Shown here piece by piece: positions 45,868-50,791 of a stretch of DNA of 64,000 nt. The notes under the pieces were generated by a model. The model ran no database searches and had not been told where the DNA came from. It saw only the letters and a program-made list of their open reading frames with translations. The first letter of the stretch is position 1. Each line of letters opens with the position of its first letter. The position numbers and the translations under genes were made by a program. The DNA is from Episyrphus balteatus. Lineage: Eukaryota; Arthropoda; Insecta; Diptera; Syrphidae. The DNA lies in NCBI RefSeq assembly GCF_945859705.1, contig NC_079137.1, forward strand, positions 67,540,277 to 67,604,276, written 5' to 3'.

Positions 45868-48379
45868 AGTTTGTGATTAAGGAGGAACCATTTAGTTGGC
45901 CATTGAATTTAATGGTCTTTCGATAAGGCAGAGTGTTAAAGGGTTTGAAAAATTGCTCTTGCAAATTATTTGTAAATGTTTAGGGTCGATATTTATTTTG
46001 AAGACTTTAGTGTGGAGGGAATTGAAAAAAAAAGTTACTCATACGCCACAGTGGCCAATTTGTTTGCATGTCTGTTCATCTGTGGCATCATAACTTCTAA
46101 ATTACTTATCTCGAATTGATGAATAAGGTATTGTTTGAATGGTCTTGAACGTGTATTGGTCATGTGATATCACATAAAGCGGTTTCAGCGCCCTCTTTAG
46201 GCAAAAGCCTGGTACTAAATGTGTGTTTTATTTCCAATGTACGGTGGATCTGCAAATATTTTAACCCAAAAAAAAATCCAGAAATAAATTCAATTTTTAA
46301 ATTAATAATATTTTTGAATTAAAAAAAGTTACACATACACCACAGTGACCCATTATTGTAAACCGAATATTAAAGCCAAAATTATAACAAAAAAATTATT
46401 AAAAATGACGAAAATTGGTGGGATTTCTTTACCCGACTATGAAACTAAGAGAATGGTTCTGTCTGACCCAGATTATATGTATTTATGTTCATATGTTGCA
46501 TCATAACTTCTAAACTACTTGTCCTGATTTGACGAAAAAAGTATGGTTGGGATGGTCTTGCTCGTACGCTGGTTATGTGATATTACATAAACCGATTTCA
46601 GCGCCCTCTATAGACAGAAGTCTAGTATTTATTGGAATTTGTTTTTTGTTTTCAATGTTTTAGATCTGCAAACATTAAAGCAAAAAACAGCTTTAAAAAT
46701 GACGAAAGTTAAAGATTGTTTACTACAAATCCAAATGAACGGTTCTATTTCTGATCAGTTTTAATATAATAAGGTTCATATGTTGCATCATAACTTCGAA
46801 ACTATTTATCCCAATTTTACGAATGAAGTACTGTTGGAATGGTCTTACTAGTGCGCTGGTTATGTGATATTACATAAACCGATTTCAGCGCCCTCTATAG
46901 GCTAAAGTCTAGTAGGTACTAATTGTGTAATTTTTTTTTTAAATTAAGGCAGGATCTGCAAATACTTAAGCCCCACTTAAAGCTATGTACTTAAATACAA
47001 ATTCAAAAGCCCGCCTTTTCTTAAACCCATTTATTTTTTCATATTTTTATTTGTAGTTAAAAAGTTACTAATACGCCACAGTGACTTTTAATGATAAACC
47101 AAATACAAATGTAAAAATTACTGCTCACTAAATAGTTAAAATTCTGGAAGTTGGCAAATTTTTTACTCGATTACAGCGAAGCCAAAAGCAGAGTTGCATG
47201 TTTGACCAGTTTGTATGTATGTACAATGTACATATGTTCATTAGTTCCATCATAACTTCTAAAATACTTATCTGAATTCAATAAATGATGTTTTGTTGGA
47301 AAGGTCTTAAATACACAATGGTTATGTAAGGTCACATGAAACCGAATCTGGCGCACTGTATAGGATTCTTGTACTAATTTTGTTTTTATTTGTGCAAATA
47401 GTTTAACAAAAAATTATAATCCTTAAATAAGTTAAATAAAAATAAGTAAACAAAAATCAAGGGGTTTTTAAATTTAAACCGTAACCCGGTATGCCATTGT
47501 AGAAGTTGGCTACCATTCCTAAAAATGATGAAATATTTCATTTCTTCTTGAAATCTCTAATTCAAAGGAATATCTAATAGCAGCATAACAAAATTCCGGA
47601 AATTAAATTCTAACACACACACACATACAAGCAAATAGAGTATCGATCCTATCATAAAACAACTTTCCCCCACCTCTCATTCATCATCTTCATCACATAA
47701 AATAAATTCTAACTAAAAATCTGAATTCCTATTAAATATTTCATAATTCCCTTGGGATTTGATTTTTTTTTTGTTCTTCTTTTTCTTCTTGTTTCTATTA
47801 TCATTGCAGGTGCTTGCGATGTGGGGTGTCATGCGATTTTATAATCTTGTACGGGCCGGCATCACTTGGAAGGGCCCAGAGGTAATAGAACTATGATATA
47901 AGGCCAGTGATTCTGAGCACTTTCACACCACATATCCATCCTCCTCCTCCTCCTACTCGCAGGCCAAAACTACAACATCCTTGGCAACTGGATGCTTTCT
48001 CTTCGACATGGATGATGACGATGACATTTATGGTTGTGACGACGACGACGACGATGACGAAGACGATGAGTATTATGATGAAGAAGACAGTAGTGACAGT
48101 AGCATCCTGGATCATGGAGATGATGTTGGGTCAAAAGGACGAAGAAATCATCATCGTCGAACAGCAGGATGCAATGTTAATAATAATAATAATACCAGTA
48201 ACAACAATAATAATAATAACGTTCGAACATTATTCATAAAACGTAATAAATATAAAATCAGTCATCGACAGACTCGTCTGGAGGTGATTGATGAGCTTGA
48301 GAAGAGTGCTGGCAGTGGCAGCGAGGAGAATGATTCTTTACTGGTCGCTTATGATAGTAATTCGATAGCGTCTGTCTGA
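10363..48379 (+). CDS. Seven-exon gene for a four-pass membrane protein with an acidic cytoplasmic tail (324 aa)
   Basis: Coding exons are 10363-10506, 14639-14726, 14830-14915, 26163-26270, 27310-27369, 47810-47881 and 47963-48379. All have GT donors and pyrimidine-rich AG acceptors, and the sum is 975 nt (324 codons plus TGA). Four hydrophobic segments lie at about residues 40-60, 81-103, 111-133 and 150-176. A Cys pair (GCC, residues 29-31) precedes segment 1, and a loop motif PGLIVPW opens segment 3. The C-terminal tail holds an Asp/Glu run (about 201-228), an Asn-rich run (about 257-272) and a charged end. Both termini are probably cytoplasmic. The topology and short loops recall insect tetraspan proteins of the DUF4728/pasiflora type, some of which act in septate junctions. 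I see no decisive signature, so the family call is tentative and no function is assigned. The long tail is unusual for such proteins. A 20.4-kb intron hosts a second gene on the other strand. Confidence 0.82.
10528..10548 (+). repeat. Dispersed motif GTTACNCATACGCCACAGTG
   Basis: This 20-bp motif stands 21 nt after the exon 1 donor. Other copies are at 30957-30976 (minus), 41591-41611, 46034-46053, 46328-46348 and 47064-47084. It probably marks one edge of a repeat family. Confidence 0.6.
10549..14638. other. Intron 1 of the host gene
   Basis: No gene seen. The stretch at about 12900-13250 has poly-A/T-rich text ('accgattttatcaacaaaattg') like the remnant family at 5839. Confidence 0.5.
14639..14726 (+). 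CDS. Host gene exon 2 (residues 49-77 plus one base)
   Basis: The acceptor is TTTCATTTCAG and the donor is G|GTAAGA. The 88 nt encode the second half of membrane segment 1 followed by a basic and acidic loop (RRPGELEDVYY). It ends in phase 1 and is completed by the first two bases of exon 3 to give Gly78. The codons are noticeably richer in G+C than the surrounding introns. Confidence 0.88.
14830..14915 (+). CDS. Host gene exon 3 (membrane segment 2)
   Basis: It is separated from exon 2 by a 103-nt intron. The acceptor is CCGTTGCAG and the donor is AAG|GTAAAA. It encodes residues 78-106, mostly hydrophobic (AYFAIIGTQMSMIFLSVMLM), ending in GIYK. It ends in phase 0. The next intron is 11.2 kb long. 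Confidence 0.88.
14916..15538. other. Start of intron 3, no gene seen
   Basis: A moderately G+C-richer stretch with a short CA run at about 15001 (CACACACACACA). No open frame or repeat identified. Confidence 0.4.
15539..17640. mobile_element. 2.1-kb element with about 45-bp terminal inverted repeats
   Basis: The left end GGCGGCGCACTATGGGACC (15539 on) matches, inverted, the right end GGTCCCATTGTGCGGCGG (to 17640). The match continues inward through CCAAACGA and ATCTCAAAATT. No transposase is visible, so it is non-autonomous or dead. A smaller foldback (16307-17060) lies inside. Confidence 0.6.
16307..17060. mobile_element. About 750-bp foldback element nested in the 15539-17640 element
   Basis: The ends are AGGTGTCCCAAAAGTAAT and ATTAATTTTGAGACACCCT. 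Subterminal inverted blocks include CAGTATTTTGCTTCCCCTGT (about 16412) and its complement (about 16890). Non-coding. Confidence 0.65.
17641..18780. other. Intron 3, no gene seen
   Basis: Short open frames only (up to 76 codons), one overlapping a transposon end. None has splice or composition support. Confidence 0.4.
18780..19440 (-). mobile_element. Dispersed repeat family, partial copy 2 (inverted)
   Basis: It carries the family blocks in reverse: CACACATAACGGTACGTG, CCTCAAAACACCTGTGAAG, AGTACCGTAATCTCAGTTTG and the two 'agctttcagatggtataaaatttattgtaggttg' type units. Both ends of the family consensus are missing. Confidence 0.6.
20115..21143. mobile_element. 1.03-kb palindromic element with TACACCA-motif arms
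   Basis: It has 13-bp terminal inverted repeats CTCAAGTAGCACA / TGTGCTACTTGAG. The interior carries many spaced copies of TACACCA in one orientation near each end and TGGTGTA internally. No coding capacity. Confidence 0.6.
21224..21445. mobile_element. 222-bp MITE with 62-bp inverted repeats and 5-bp target duplication
   Basis: The left arm begins TTAGGTCCGTCAAGCTGGGT and the right arm is its near-perfect complement, ending GACGGACCTAA. TTTTG lies on both sides (21219-21223 and 21446-21450). Part of the left end (CGTCAAGCTGGGTACGCCAC) is repeated at about 21295. Confidence 0.75.
21451..24300. other. Middle of intron 3, no gene seen
   Basis: The stretch 22640-22900 is richer in G+C and contains TATATAAACAGCGCGAC near 22786. 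At 23440-23940 there are GTGT-rich and CACA-rich frames on both strands without splice support. No gene could be supported. Confidence 0.4.
24390..24910. repeat. Two direct copies of a unit about 310 bp long
   Basis: The blocks 'ctctaagctctttt', AGGTCTGGTTTCTGAGATA, CCGATATCTTTT-like and 'gatatgagttcat' occur in the same order at about 24401-24600 and 24711-24905. It adjoins repeat copy 3. Confidence 0.65.
24913..26025 (+). mobile_element. Dispersed repeat family, copy 3 (right end missing)
   Basis: The left end GTGGTTGTCTGAAAAGTCGG ... ACGTGATAACGTCAT matches, inverted, the right end of the copy at 53-55 kb. The interior follows copies 1 and 4. It stops 140 bp before exon 4 of the host gene and lacks the G+C-rich end block. 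Confidence 0.65.
26163..26270 (+). CDS. Host gene exon 4 (membrane segment 3)
   Basis: The acceptor lies after a T-rich tract (TTTTTAG) and the donor is AAA|GTAAGT. The 36 codons are phase 0 at both ends. It encodes ENPGLIVPW, then the hydrophobic stretch IIGFITFMALEAVAMVYS, then a polar loop (LRDHVNK). Confidence 0.88.
26271..27309. other. Intron 4 of the host gene
   Basis: Low-complexity T-rich DNA. Open frames on both strands at 26480-26944 are poly-Lys/poly-Phe artefacts. Confidence 0.5.
27310..27369 (+). CDS. Host gene exon 5 (start of membrane segment 4)
   Basis: A 60-nt exon, 20 codons, phase 0 on both sides. The acceptor is TCTTTTCAG and the donor is AAT|GTGAGT. It encodes a polar loop with one Cys (QFDTMCKAE) and then VTFFIARAFIN, the first half of segment 4. 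Both the exon at 47810 and the one at 31793 can follow in phase, so this is the branch point for alternative C-termini. Confidence 0.85.
28537..28829. repeat. 14-bp minisatellite array 1 (about 21 units)
   Basis: The unit is TCGATAGATAAATG, with variants TGGATAGATAAATG and TGGATCGATAAATG. The 106-108 codon minus-strand frames over this and array 2 are translation artefacts (14 aa per three units). Confidence 0.95.
29146..29438. repeat. 14-bp minisatellite array 2 (about 21 units)
   Basis: Same unit and same 293-bp length as array 1, but the unit variants come in a different order. Confidence 0.95.
29437..29781. mobile_element. 345-bp terminal hairpin, complete copy
   Basis: The arms of about 155 bp begin ATCACAACAAAAACATTACT and end in the complement GTTGTGAT. 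The arms include GAGCCAAGTTCTC and GTACCAAGTTCTAAAGC. It has the same length as the hairpin at 43703-44047. Confidence 0.8.
30160..31792. other. Intron 5, no gene seen before 31793
   Basis: AT-rich. A stretch at about 30340-30470 ends in GACTCAGTCGTGCATT and resembles an inverted worn copy of the 5839-6740 family. The dispersed 20-bp motif is at 30957-30976. Confidence 0.45.
31793..31999 (+). CDS. Probable alternative terminal exon of the host gene
   Basis: A long pyrimidine tract and CCACAG precede 31793. Read in phase 0 after exon 5, the frame stays open for 68 codons to TAA at 31997-31999. The ends (VTGVPEADKVLFQLPGH and AETKEDEKNSSS) have coding-like composition, while the middle is T-rich. 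The middle could be an 82-nt intron (GTGAGG at 31847, or GTGTGA at 31845, to TATGCAG at 31928), but only the weaker 31845 donor keeps the downstream frame. Unspliced use gives a 230-aa isoform that lacks the second half of membrane segment 4 and the acidic tail. ATTAAA overlaps the stop codon. It could instead be the last exon of an unrecognised separate plus-strand gene. Confidence 0.42.
   Translation: MTGVPEADKVLFQLPGHCVRIPFFLSKRSESSHFSSIFFFCFFYAVDRPSNPPVMNAETKEDEKNSSS
32165..32170 (-). terminator. Poly(A) signal of the nested gene
   Basis: AATAAA is read on the minus strand two bases past the TGA. The 3' UTR is therefore probably only about 20-35 nt. Confidence 0.6.
32173..32424 (-). CDS. 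Nested gene exon 3 (residues 138-220)
   Basis: The acceptor is a run of T ending in TTTCAG. The exon encodes hydrophobic segment 3 (STWLAIYSVTIFVHLILWIG), a basic/Cys loop (DFRSCCKH), a weak fourth segment and a charged end, stopping with TGA at 32175-32173. Confidence 0.82.
   Translation of the reverse strand, partial: VTPSAISTWLAIYSVTIFVHLILWIGETLFVKNKLDFRSCCKHLMPVGTLLLVRCVHGVFIREIERRANIEELDLLTKLGKNW
32173..37854 (-). CDS. Nested three-exon gene for a multi-pass membrane protein (220 aa)
   Basis: This gene lies entirely inside intron 5 of the plus-strand gene, on the opposite strand. Exons in coding order are 37854-37621, 37561-37385 and 32424-32173, all joined in phase 0 with donors GTAAGT and GTGAGT and pyrimidine-rich acceptors. 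The introns are 59 and 4960 nt. The protein has a Cys- and Asn-containing N-terminal region with a WQFCPWKRW motif, hydrophobic stretches at about 60-78, 118-137, 144-163 and a weaker one at 181-198, and a charged C-terminus (REIERRANIEELDLLTKLGK). I do not recognise the family. The number of membrane passes recalls the host protein, but I see no clear sequence likeness. AATAAA starts two bases after the stop codon. Confidence 0.8.
32501..32525. repeat. TG dinucleotide microsatellite
   Basis: Twelve uninterrupted GT units in intron 2 of the nested gene. Confidence 0.95.
33720..35248 (+). mobile_element. Dispersed repeat family, copy 4
   Basis: The most continuous plus-strand copy. It has two internal units on 'gaaagcttat' and GAGCTAGAATTTTTT, the block CTGAGATTACGGTACTTCCC, and the G+C-rich end through CACTTTTTTGTGGTGGCTGC to GACGTTATCACGTC (35235-35248). 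It lies within intron 2 of the nested gene. Non-coding. Confidence 0.65.
35249..36730. other. Nested gene intron 2, no further gene seen
   Basis: AT-rich. Short frames are poly-Lys or poly-Phe. A short pyrimidine-rich duplication (ACCTACCCTATCTCC / ACCACCTACCCTATCTACC) is at about 36437-36472. Confidence 0.4.
36740..37290. mobile_element. Palindromic element with reiterated AAAATCTCGAA arms
   Basis: The left arm (about 36760-36890) has some six spaced copies of AAAATCTCGAA. The right arm (about 37140-37240) has the complement TTCGAGATTTT. The centre (37026-37130) is unusually G+C-rich. It ends about 95 bp downstream (in nested-gene sense) of nested exon 2. Confidence 0.55.
37385..37561 (-). 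CDS. Nested gene exon 2 (residues 79-137)
   Basis: Of two close AG acceptors, the upstream one (GTGAAATAG) keeps the frame and gives YYSGKELLAVYYGSW. The downstream AG would introduce a stop. A polar loop (KTDDKDEQLQ) leads to hydrophobic segment 2. The donor is ACA|GTGAGT. Confidence 0.82.
37621..37854 (-). CDS. Nested gene exon 1 (residues 1-78)
   Basis: The ATG at 37854-37852 is in an A-rich context (AAAAATGT). The exon encodes a hydrophilic N-terminal region with Cys at 12, 20, 28 and 37 and an NNNNN run, then the first hydrophobic segment (WFALIFWLSLILSL). The donor is ATT|GTAAGT. Confidence 0.82.
37855..39451. other. Upstream side of the nested gene, no second gene supported
   Basis: A plus-strand frame at 38247-38462 ends in a charged peptide (GIRKKNVTLGDWGYL) but has no upstream partner exon, so it was not called. 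The nested gene's promoter should lie here. No clear TATA box was chosen. Confidence 0.35.
39452..39582. mobile_element. About 130-bp hairpin MITE
   Basis: The left half AATTTATTCACTC, CCATTAAATTTAAAAT is repeated inverted as ATTTTAAATTTAATGG, GTGTGAATAAATT. The outer ends are AAGGCTT and TGGCCTAA. Confidence 0.65.
39792..41316. mobile_element. 1.5-kb giant foldback element, copy 1
   Basis: The two halves are inverted copies of each other across nearly the whole length. The ends are GTAGAGTAACTAAAGC and GCTTTAGTTACTCCAC. Inner paired blocks include CCCGGCCGAACAGCT and GACAATCTTCCAT. TA flanks both ends (39790-39791, 41317-41318), fitting a Tc1/mariner-type duplication. No coding capacity. 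A second copy is at 59845. Confidence 0.75.
41319..42643. other. Intron 5, no gene seen
   Basis: AT-rich with short frames. A variant of the dispersed 20-bp motif is at 41591-41611. Confidence 0.45.
42910..43665. repeat. 147-bp tandem repeat
   Basis: The marker GGGGGCGTGG and its derivatives recur at about 43021, 43168, 43315, 43461 and 43608 (steps of 147, 147, 146, 147). Each unit contains ACCGCCCATTT, TATAGAGCACTTCTGA, ATCGTAGAATCTTGAAATTT and GGTAGAATGGTAGA. The first unit is degenerate. Confidence 0.9.
43703..44047. mobile_element. 345-bp terminal hairpin of element B
   Basis: The ends ATCACAAC / GTTGTGAT and the whole arm sequence match the hairpin at 29437-29781. The loop (about 43860-43890) differs. 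Confidence 0.8.
44048..45120. other. Intron 5, no gene seen
   Basis: AT-rich, no supported open frame or repeat. Confidence 0.45.
45121..45700 (+). other. G+C-richer island with a 58-codon open frame, undetermined
   Basis: Composition changes clearly here inside intron 5. A frame from ATG at 45519 to TGA at 45693-45695 has a mixed residue make-up (SSRIQALMNLCSKDKDQYTL) unlike the poly-Lys/Phe frames elsewhere. No splice partners or known domain were found. It could be a regulatory region, part of a non-coding RNA or a small exon. Confidence 0.25.
45836..45866. repeat. Poly-T tract (31 nt)
   Basis: Uninterrupted run of T. Confidence 0.95.
46034..47400 (+). repeat. Four degenerate tandem units (about 290-460 bp)
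   Basis: Each unit has, in order, the dispersed motif GTTACNCATACGCCACAGTG (lost in unit 3), CATCATAACTTCTAAA, a 'tggtcttg' block, GTTATGTGATATTACATAAA and TTTCAGCGCCCTCTATAGG. The order is kept although spacing varies. Confidence 0.75.
47401..47809. other. End of intron 5
   Basis: No feature beyond the strong pyrimidine tract leading into exon 6. Confidence 0.5.
47810..47881 (+). CDS. Host gene exon 6 (end of membrane segment 4)
   Basis: The acceptor is ATCATTGCAG after a 40-nt pyrimidine tract. The 24 codons (residues 163-186) finish segment 4 (VLAMWGVMRFYNLV) and end in a short juxtamembrane stretch, GITWKGPE. The donor GAG|GTAATA begins an 81-nt intron. If that intron is retained, four more residues (VIEL) precede TGA at 47894-47896. 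Confidence 0.85.
47882..47962 (+). other. 81-nt in-phase intron containing a stop codon
   Basis: The ends are GTAATA and CTACTCGCAG, with a (TCC)n pyrimidine tract before the acceptor. The length is a multiple of three, and the frame is open on both sides except for one TGA at 47894. Splicing gives the 324-aa protein; retention gives a 190-aa protein without the tail. Stop-codon readthrough would give a 351-aa form, but the fitting splice sites make an intron the simpler reading. Confidence 0.7.
47963..48379 (+). CDS. Host gene exon 7: acidic and Asn-rich cytoplasmic tail
   Basis: This exon gives 138 residues plus TGA at 48377-48379. The order is a short Ser/Thr stretch, an Asp/Glu/Tyr-rich block, a basic patch (GRRNHHRR), an Asn-rich block, then a mixed charged end (VIDELEKS, SEENDSLLVAYDSNSIASV). 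Mixed GAT/GAC codon use in the Asp run argues for a protein-level run rather than a pure DNA microsatellite. The AAT run looks more like repeat expansion. No catalytic motif is visible. Confidence 0.75.
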   Translation, partial: AKTTTSLATGCFLFDMDDDDDIYGCDDDDDDDEDDEYYDEEDSSDSSILDHGDDVGSKGRRNHHRRTAGCNVNNNNNTSNNNNNNNVRTLFIKRNKYKISHRQTRLEVIDELEKSAGSGSEENDSLLVAYDSNSIASV

Positions 48380-49020
48380 CATTTGGAACGCTATCGGTGC
48401 ATTTTGAACGGACTGGTGATGGGACTGCTGGTTGCTGTTGAGATTTATGCACAGATTGTGGTGTTTTTGTAAAATCGGCCAAAATGTCGAATGTCTTCCA
48501 GGTTCTATATATTGACGACAAGTTACTGTTGTTCCCAAACAAACACTGACAAAACATATTAAAAAGTCCTCCAGGATATAATTTATAATTTTTGACAAAA
48601 AAAGAAAAAAATGCTTTCTTGTAAATAAATTCTTTGTAAATTTTATCTTTATACAAATTATTTACTATAACACTAAATTCTTCATAAAAATGTATATAAT
48701 ATTCAGCAAATGCTTATAATTAAGAAAAAAATATGCTAAAATAATGTTATTTTGTAAAAATAAATTATAAATATTTATGTAAATTTAAGTAGGTTATTAA
48801 ATGTTGATTACAGCTTAAAAATAAATGTTTAAAATTATATTTAAGGCTTAAGCTTAAGTTGTATATTAAAAATAAAATATTGAGAAAAAAAAAACAAATT
48901 ATTGAACAAATGCAAAAAGGAGTTGAAAATTTTATAGAATGCTGTTTACCATAAACATAAATGTAAATATAAATTGAATAAAATTTTATGTATCATTAAA
49001 AAAAAATAGTCGTGTAAAAT
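48380..49020 (+). promoter_or_regulatory. Host gene 3' UTR with several poly(A) signals and Pumilio-type sites
   Basis: AATAAA occurs at 48624-48629 and again several times to about 48880. Three TGTANATA octamers (48620-48627, 48691-48698, 48962-48969) match the consensus bound by Pumilio proteins. The first overlaps a poly(A) signal. The true 3' end cannot be fixed from sequence. Confidence 0.45.
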
Positions 49021-49269
49021 AAAAGCACAAATTAAGTAAAAGCATATGAGAAGTGTTTGAAAATTTTGCTAAGCAAATTTTTGTTTGTTTTGTTGAAGGA
49101 ACTGAAAGGAAATTGTTTAAATAATAAAATAAAAAAAAAGAAGTTGATATTTAAAAAAATGTAGTTGTATATTTGTTTTGTTTTGAATTTCAATTCTAGC
49201 TTCAAAATTATTATTTTAACAATCAAGAACATACCACTGTATTGAATTAAGACGAATTAAATCGGAATA

Positions 49270-49403
49270 TCATCTTCTCCGCCTTCGTATTGAACAAGAT
49301 TCAACATTCTCTAGAATACTACCAAGAACATGAAAAGTCGCGAGACCTGAGGCTAAAGTCCAACAATAGATATTATGGCCGGATATAAAACCAACATTAG
49401 CTT
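49270..49403 (-). pseudogene. Exon-like fragment, possibly from a zinc-transporter-type C-terminus
   Basis: After a CAG acceptor (49406-49404), 43 codons are open to TGA on the minus strand, in a locally G+C-richer stretch. The peptide contains GHNIYCWTLASGLATFHVLG and ends SCSIRRRRR. The spacing H-x-x-Y-x-W-x-L-x-S-G-x-A-x-x-H is reminiscent of the C-terminal domain of cation diffusion facilitators. No partner exon or poly(A) signal was found, so it is at best a remnant or an orphan exon. Low confidence. Confidence 0.22.
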
Positions 49404-50498
49404 CTGATTAATGTGTAAAGAGTTCTCAAACCTAAACTGACCAATTTTATGGGTATTTTTATTTGCTGGCGAGTAAAAAAAAACGACACTTTTTCTAAAT
49501 TTGGAGCTCATTATTAATTTAATCCATAGCCTAATTTTATAATAACAACAAAAAATATCATTTTCTTAATTTTCAAACATTACTTTCGAAAATTTAATTT
49601 AATATCAAGACTCTTGATTCTATTATTATATTATGGTCAAATTATAATTTAATACCCAACCCAACACACTTATTTCAAAATAAATAAATATATTGAATTA
49701 ATTTTAATGAGTTCAGACATTTCACTTTTGTAAAACAAAAGAGCTGATCAGCAAACTTGATTGATTGCTTGGGTCCATACTTACTCAACATTATTTTTTT
49801 TTTCTTCTTAATTTTAAATTTAAATTGTAAAACTTGCACTGTTTAAAAAAATGCGTACAAAAATTTCCAATTTTATCAAGAAAAACATTTTTTAATCACA
49901 TTAAAATGAGATCTAAATATAAATACAAAAAAAATTCATATTGATTACATTGATATTAAGTTTTTTTTTAATTTTTGTATAAGCTTTTGAAAGTGGCATT
50001 GTTGTAACACATTGTTTTTCTAAAAAACGGGTCTAACTACTTTGATTTCCAAATAAGATTCTACTTAAGAAATGAAAATATATTTTTTTAACTGTTACTA
50101 ACGGTAGCTTCCATAGATCCGATTTCTAATTTTCTCTAAAAAGCTTTAACCGACTCCAATGAAAATTTTTGCACGAAAACGTTAAAATAACCCTGATCTT
50201 ACAATTAAAAAATAACTCAAAACAATCATTTTCGGAGTTCCAAAAAAAAAAAAAATAATTTTTTTTGAAAAATCAAATTGCATATTATTTCGTTTGGAGG
50301 TAACAACAATTTAAAAAAGTGTTTCCATAGTAAAAAAAAAACTTTTTATATTATTTTATTTTATATTATTATTCTAATGAATATTTAGATACATAAAAAG
50401 GTCTTACCATCAAAAGTCAATTGTTTTAAATGTCTTGGAAAACTTATGTAAAATGGATAAATATATAACTTTTCACATATAAAAAATGTTTTCCCTTA
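49404..50498. other. Gene-free stretch downstream of the host gene
   Basis: AT-rich. About 50020-50340 has the 'ccgactccaatgaaaatttttgcacg' type text seen in worn transposon remnants. Confidence 0.4.
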
Positions 50499-50791
50499 CA
50501 CTGAGGGAAAAAAACGCAACGTCAAATCTGATTTAATGTTGAAAAAAACTAACATAGCACATATTAAAATTAAAATTAAAACAACGCAACGTAATAAAAT
50601 TTAAAATTTGTATCGTCCTTATTTTCAACAGTGCTTTTTTTCAAAGTTGAAACAACTTTGATTTAAGGATGTTTTATAACTACTACTTTGATTTTAAAAT
50701 TATCGTTTTCAACGCAAAATCATTCCAAAAAATACTTAAAGAAACGTGGTTTTCTACTTTTCGTTGATTTTAAGTTGTTTTTCCCTCAGTG
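50499..50791. mobile_element. 293-bp MITE with CACTGAGGGAAAAA ends
   Basis: The inverted ends are CACTGAGGGAAAAA and TTTTTCCCTCAGTG. Subterminal text is also partly complementary (AACGTCAAATCTGATTT against 'actttgattttaaaattatcg'). No clear target duplication. Confidence 0.65.

Noticed and set aside
47894..47896. Stop-codon readthrough as the main explanation for the open frame after exon 6
   Set aside because: A matching donor and a pyrimidine-tract acceptor exactly bracket the TGA in phase, so a small intron is simpler. Readthrough is kept only as a side possibility.
47891..48239. Other frames over exon 7 (MILSTFTPHIHPPPPP... plus strand, and a minus-strand Val/Ile-rich frame)
   Set aside because: They are shadows of the acidic and Asn codon runs of the real frame.
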